Assembly: GCA_902766115.1 (NCBI GenBank)
Contig: CACXCL010000214.1
Coordinates: 1 to 8,923, forward strand
DNA from: an uncultured Ruminococcus sp.
GTDB taxonomy: Bacteria; Bacillota; Clostridia; Oscillospirales; CAG-272
Length of the DNA stretch: 8,923 nt
Direction of reading: 5' to 3'
The translations under genes were made by a program, and so were the position numbers. Below are positions 7,299 through 8,923 of the stretch, piece by piece. Position 1 is the stretch's first letter. Every line of letters begins with the position of its first letter. The notes under the pieces were generated by a model. It had not been told where the DNA came from. It saw only the letters and a list, made by a program, of their open reading frames with translations, and searched no databases.

Positions 7299-8258
7299 AT
7301 GAGCGAGAGACGCCGTTTTCGGTCCGCCGCCCGTCTTTTGAGATCCTCCGCCGCGCTTGCGGCGCTGATTTTGGTTTTTTCCTCCTGCGCGGCGACGGGG
7401 CCGTCAGCCGGCGCCGGGGAGAGGGTCGAGGTCTTCGCTCCCGCGGAGACCGACGCGAAAACGGAGACAGAAACGCCTACGGAAAGCGTCTTGCAGACAC
7501 AGCCCGAAACAACCGGACCGGAACAGACCGCCCCCTCCGTCGACCGCACGGGAGAGGAGGTCTATCTGGCGCACCCTGAGCTGACGCCGGTCAACTACGA
7601 CTCCCCCGCCCTGCTGCCGCGCACCGAAGACGCCGGTCAGGACTACGTCGACGGCATCACGTTCCTGTGCGACTCGCCGTTTTACTGGCTGAAGCTCTAC
7701 GGGCTGCTTTCGGGCGGATACGACACCACGCAGGTGTGGACGGGACCGGAGGGCACCATGACCCTCGGCTTTTTGCGGGGATTTCAGATCCTTGATCCCG
7801 TCGACAACGTAGAGCGCACGATCCCCGAGGCCGTCGCGCTGCACAAGCCGAAGATGATACTCATCACCGTGGGGATCAACGGCGTCGCCCTGTGGGACGA
7901 GGCGAAATTCAAGGGGGAATACGCCCATCTGATCGACGAGATCAGAGAGGCGAGCCCGGACACCGAGATCCTGCTGCAGTCGATCCTGCCCATCGCGCCG
8001 TCCTACGCCCACTGGGGGATGATCACAAACGCGTCCATCACCGCCGCCAACGCGTGGATCCTGGAGGTGGCGGAGGAGTGCGGGCTCCATTATCTCGACA
8101 CCTTCTCCGTCCTGGTGGGCGACGACGGGAACATTCGTCCCGAGCTCGTGAGGAACGACGGTCTTCACGCCAACGACGAGGGGCTAAGGCTTGCGCTCGA
8201 ATACATCCGCACCCACGCGTATGCGCCGGAAAAGGACGCGGGAGACGACTTGGATTAG
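7299..8258 (+). CDS. SGNH/GDSL-hydrolase-like lipoprotein, 319 aa
   Basis: The N-terminus is a lipoprotein signal: basic residues 4-15, hydrophobic core about 16-27, and a lipobox-like FSSC with lipidated Cys30. A Thr/Glu/Pro-rich linker (about 41-85) then leads to an SGNH hydrolase fold. Block I reads ITFLCDSPFYW at 120-130 with candidate nucleophile Ser126, but the usual Gly of GDS is Cys here. Block III reads VGINGV at 191-196, giving oxyanion-hole Asn194. Block V reads DGLH at 287-290, giving Asp287 and His290. Family members cleave ester bonds, often acetyl groups on glycans (established); the substrate here is inferred only from the neighbouring glycosidases. AAAGGAG at 7284-7290 precedes the ATG by 8 nt. 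It is the last gene of the unit starting at 6106; the next strong terminator is at 8371-8408. Activity should not be assumed because of the altered block I. Confidence 0.8.
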   Translation: MSERRRFRSAARLLRSSAALAALILVFSSCAATGPSAGAGERVEVFAPAETDAKTETETPTESVLQTQPETTGPEQTAPSVDRTGEEVYLAHPELTPVNYDSPALLPRTEDAGQDYVDGITFLCDSPFYWLKLYGLLSGGYDTTQVWTGPEGTMTLGFLRGFQILDPVDNVERTIPEAVALHKPKMILITVGINGVALWDEAKFKGEYAHLIDEIREASPDTEILLQSILPIAPSYAHWGMITNASITAANAWILEVAEECGLHYLDTFSVLVGDDGNIRPELVRNDGLHANDEGLRLALEYIRTHAYAPEKDAGDDLD

Positions 8259-8280
8259 CAAAGTACCCCCCCTGAAGCTC

Positions 8281-8351
8281 CCGATAAACAGGAACTTAAT
8301 ACCCTGCGGCCTCAACCGGGAACCCCGGACCACAGGGCACTTCATATCCGG
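8281..8351. other. Nested GC-rich rod-like fold, candidate structured RNA of unknown function
   Basis: Three helices nest on one axis: 8281-8286 with 8345-8351 (one bulged C), 8302-8309 with 8330-8337, and 8316-8320 with 8324-8328 around an AAC loop. Between the outer and middle helices lies a large internal loop (15 and 7 nt). In the middle helix the only mismatch is C-A on the plus strand, which becomes a G-U wobble on the minus strand, so the minus-strand RNA would pair completely there. No promoter is visible for a minus-strand transcript, while plus-strand transcripts from the SGNH unit pass through it before reaching the terminator. It could be the 3' UTR of that operon, a processed small RNA, or an interspersed repeat. 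Confidence 0.3.
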
Positions 8352-8370
8352 CACAAGACCAAGCATTTAA

Positions 8371-8408
8371 ATGAAAACAAGGCAGGACGTATCCTGCCTT
8401 GTTTTCAT
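8371..8408. terminator. Strong bidirectional intrinsic terminator
   Basis: A 17-bp perfect inverted repeat (8371-8387 with 8392-8408) surrounds a CGTA loop. The GC-rich stem core is flanked by AAAAC on one side and GTTTT on the other, so it carries a T run on either strand. It closes the 6106-8258 unit and separates the GC-rich glycan genes from the AT-richer toxin-antitoxin module. Confidence 0.85.
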
Positions 8409-8465
8409 ATCGGGTATTCATAACGGACTTGAGTTATGGATATTCGATTTTCTTTTGCCGGAAAG

Positions 8466-8481
8466 AATTGTAATGACAATT
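8466..8481. promoter_or_regulatory. Candidate autoregulatory operator upstream of toxin-antitoxin promoter
   Basis: AATTGTAATGACAATT has perfect 6-bp arms around AATG, and the dyad extends imperfectly to 8462-8486. It ends 14 nt before the -35 box of the antitoxin promoter, a position compatible with binding by the antitoxin or its complex (inference from how RelB/DinJ-type modules are regulated). Confidence 0.4.
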
Positions 8482-8494
8482 TCTTTGCTTTGTA

Positions 8495-8523
8495 TTGACA
8501 AAAATGATTAATCGGCGTATAAT
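8495..8523 (+). promoter_or_regulatory. Perfect consensus sigma-A promoter of the toxin-antitoxin module
   Basis: TTGACA (8495-8500) and TATAAT (8518-8523) are both exact and 17 nt apart. The antitoxin start codon is 24 nt after the -10 box. Such a strong promoter would be expected to be repressed by the module's own proteins. Confidence 0.85.
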
Positions 8524-8546
8524 AAGTGTAAAAGGAGGAATAAAAA

Positions 8547-8801
8547 ATGGCAACGACGAATTTGAATATCAGAATTGATGAAAATTTGAAAAAACAAGCG
8601 GAGGTATTGTTTTCGGATCTGGGCTTGAATATGTCTTCTGCGATCACCGTTTTTCTTAAATCCGCCGTCGACTATAACGGAATACCTTTTGAGATCAAAA
8701 AAACGGAGCGAAATGCGGCGGTAAGCGACGCCGAGCTGCTTGCCGTTTCAAACGAACTGATTGCCAAAAACAAAGAAGCATATAAGGTTCTGGCAAAATG
8801 A
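8547..8801 (+). CDS. relB: RelB/DinJ-family antitoxin, 84 aa
   Basis: Type II antitoxin expected to bind and neutralise the downstream toxin and to repress its own promoter. The N-terminal part TNLNIRIDENLKKQAEVLF is the typical ribbon-helix-helix beta strand and first helix of RelB/DinJ proteins, followed by a second helix region, LGLNMSSAITVFLKSAV, at about residues 26-42; together these form the DNA-binding dimer. The C-terminal tail, from about residue 48, is charged and would wrap the toxin. Length fits the family. AAGGAGG at 8532-8538, 8 nt before the ATG, fixes the start. Its TGA overlaps the toxin ATG by 4 nt (8798-8801), implying translational coupling. Base use is more AT-rich than that of the upstream genes, which fits acquisition by transfer. 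RelB-type antitoxins usually pair with RelE-fold toxins; here the partner looks like Doc. Confidence 0.9.
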   Translation: MATTNLNIRIDENLKKQAEVLFSDLGLNMSSAITVFLKSAVDYNGIPFEIKKTERNAAVSDAELLAVSNELIAKNKEAYKVLAK

Positions 8802-8923
8802 AAATACTGACGAAGGATCAGATCATTCTGCTGCATGCACAACTGATAAAAGAAACGGGCGGATCGGACGGGATACGTGACGAAGGGCTGCTCGATTCGG
8901 CGATCCTCAACCCGTTTCAGAGT
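8798..8923 (+). CDS. doc: Death-on-curing (Doc/Fic) family toxin, N-terminal 42 codons, cut by window end
   Basis: Starts at the ATG within the ATGA overlap with the antitoxin stop and stays open to the last base. The visible residues run MKILTKDQIILLHAQLI, then ETGGSDGIRDEGLLDSAI, then NPFQ. The pattern of a helix with LH, a GG..GIRD turn and a LLDSA helix is the characteristic N-terminus of Doc-type Fic proteins. In the characterised family, Doc phosphorylates elongation factor EF-Tu and stops translation. The catalytic Fic motif (HxFxxGNKR-like) would lie beyond the window, so integrity and activity cannot be judged. No separate ribosome binding site is evident; expression probably depends on coupling to the antitoxin. 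Confidence 0.8.
   Translation, partial: MKILTKDQIILLHAQLIKETGGSDGIRDEGLLDSAILNPFQS

Noticed and set aside
8184..8366. 60-codon minus-strand frame across the end of the SGNH gene and the structured region
   Set aside because: No promoter or ribosome binding site is visible, and it coincides with the nested helices, which explain the sequence constraint better than coding does.
8405..8647. 80-codon minus-strand frame
   Set aside because: It runs through the consensus promoter, the operator-like dyad and the antitoxin start, all of which are better supported on the plus strand.
1..8923. CRISPR arrays, tRNA or rRNA genes, insertion sequences, attachment sites
   Set aside because: No regularly spaced repeats, tRNA-like cloverleaf, rRNA segments, transposase motifs or terminal inverted repeats were seen on either strand.

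Overview
The window looks like chromosomal DNA from a GC-rich, anaerobic, gut- or rumen-type Clostridia bacterium (Oscillospirales-like). This is inferred from strong AGGAGG-type ribosome binding sites, near-consensus sigma-A promoters with 17-bp spacers, a Gram-positive lipoprotein signal, and family-level resemblance of the proteins. The exact taxon cannot be read from the sequence.

Layout. (1) Positions 112-1587, minus strand: a trehalase/GH63-like (MGH1-like) glycoside hydrolase without a signal peptide. (2) Positions 1588-1878: a divergent promoter region with one well-formed promoter facing each way and a short palindrome between them. (3) Positions 1879-5545, plus strand: a two-gene unit. 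Its first gene encodes five membrane helices fused to a PstS-like (phosphate-binding-protein type) domain; its second encodes a complete GH36 alpha-galactosidase. A strong hairpin follows at 5589-5617. (4) Positions 5546-6105: a minus-strand open frame resembling one unit of a copper-amine-oxidase-N/stalk domain, without a credible start codon. It lies behind a perfect TTGACA-17-TATAAT promoter whose spacer contains nine consecutive G residues. (5) Positions 6106-8258, plus strand: a second, shorter MGH1-like hydrolase and an SGNH-hydrolase-like lipoprotein, probably one operon with its own promoter. (6) Positions 8259-8546: a nested GC-rich fold, a 17-bp perfect bidirectional terminator, a candidate operator and a perfect consensus promoter. 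(7) Positions 8547-8923: a more AT-rich toxin-antitoxin module, with a RelB/DinJ-type antitoxin overlapping by 4 nt a Doc/Fic-type toxin that is cut by the window end.

How the genes may work together. The core is a small glycan-processing neighbourhood: alpha-galactosidase, two retaining-fold-unrelated (alpha/alpha)6 hydrolases, and an esterase-like lipoprotein that could remove acyl groups from oligosaccharides at the cell surface. The three glycosidases have no visible export signals and probably act on imported oligosaccharides. No sugar transporter or regulator is inside the window. The membrane-anchored PstS-like protein, which has no ABC partners here, is the least explained member. The toxin-antitoxin module looks like a separate, probably acquired, unit beyond the terminator.
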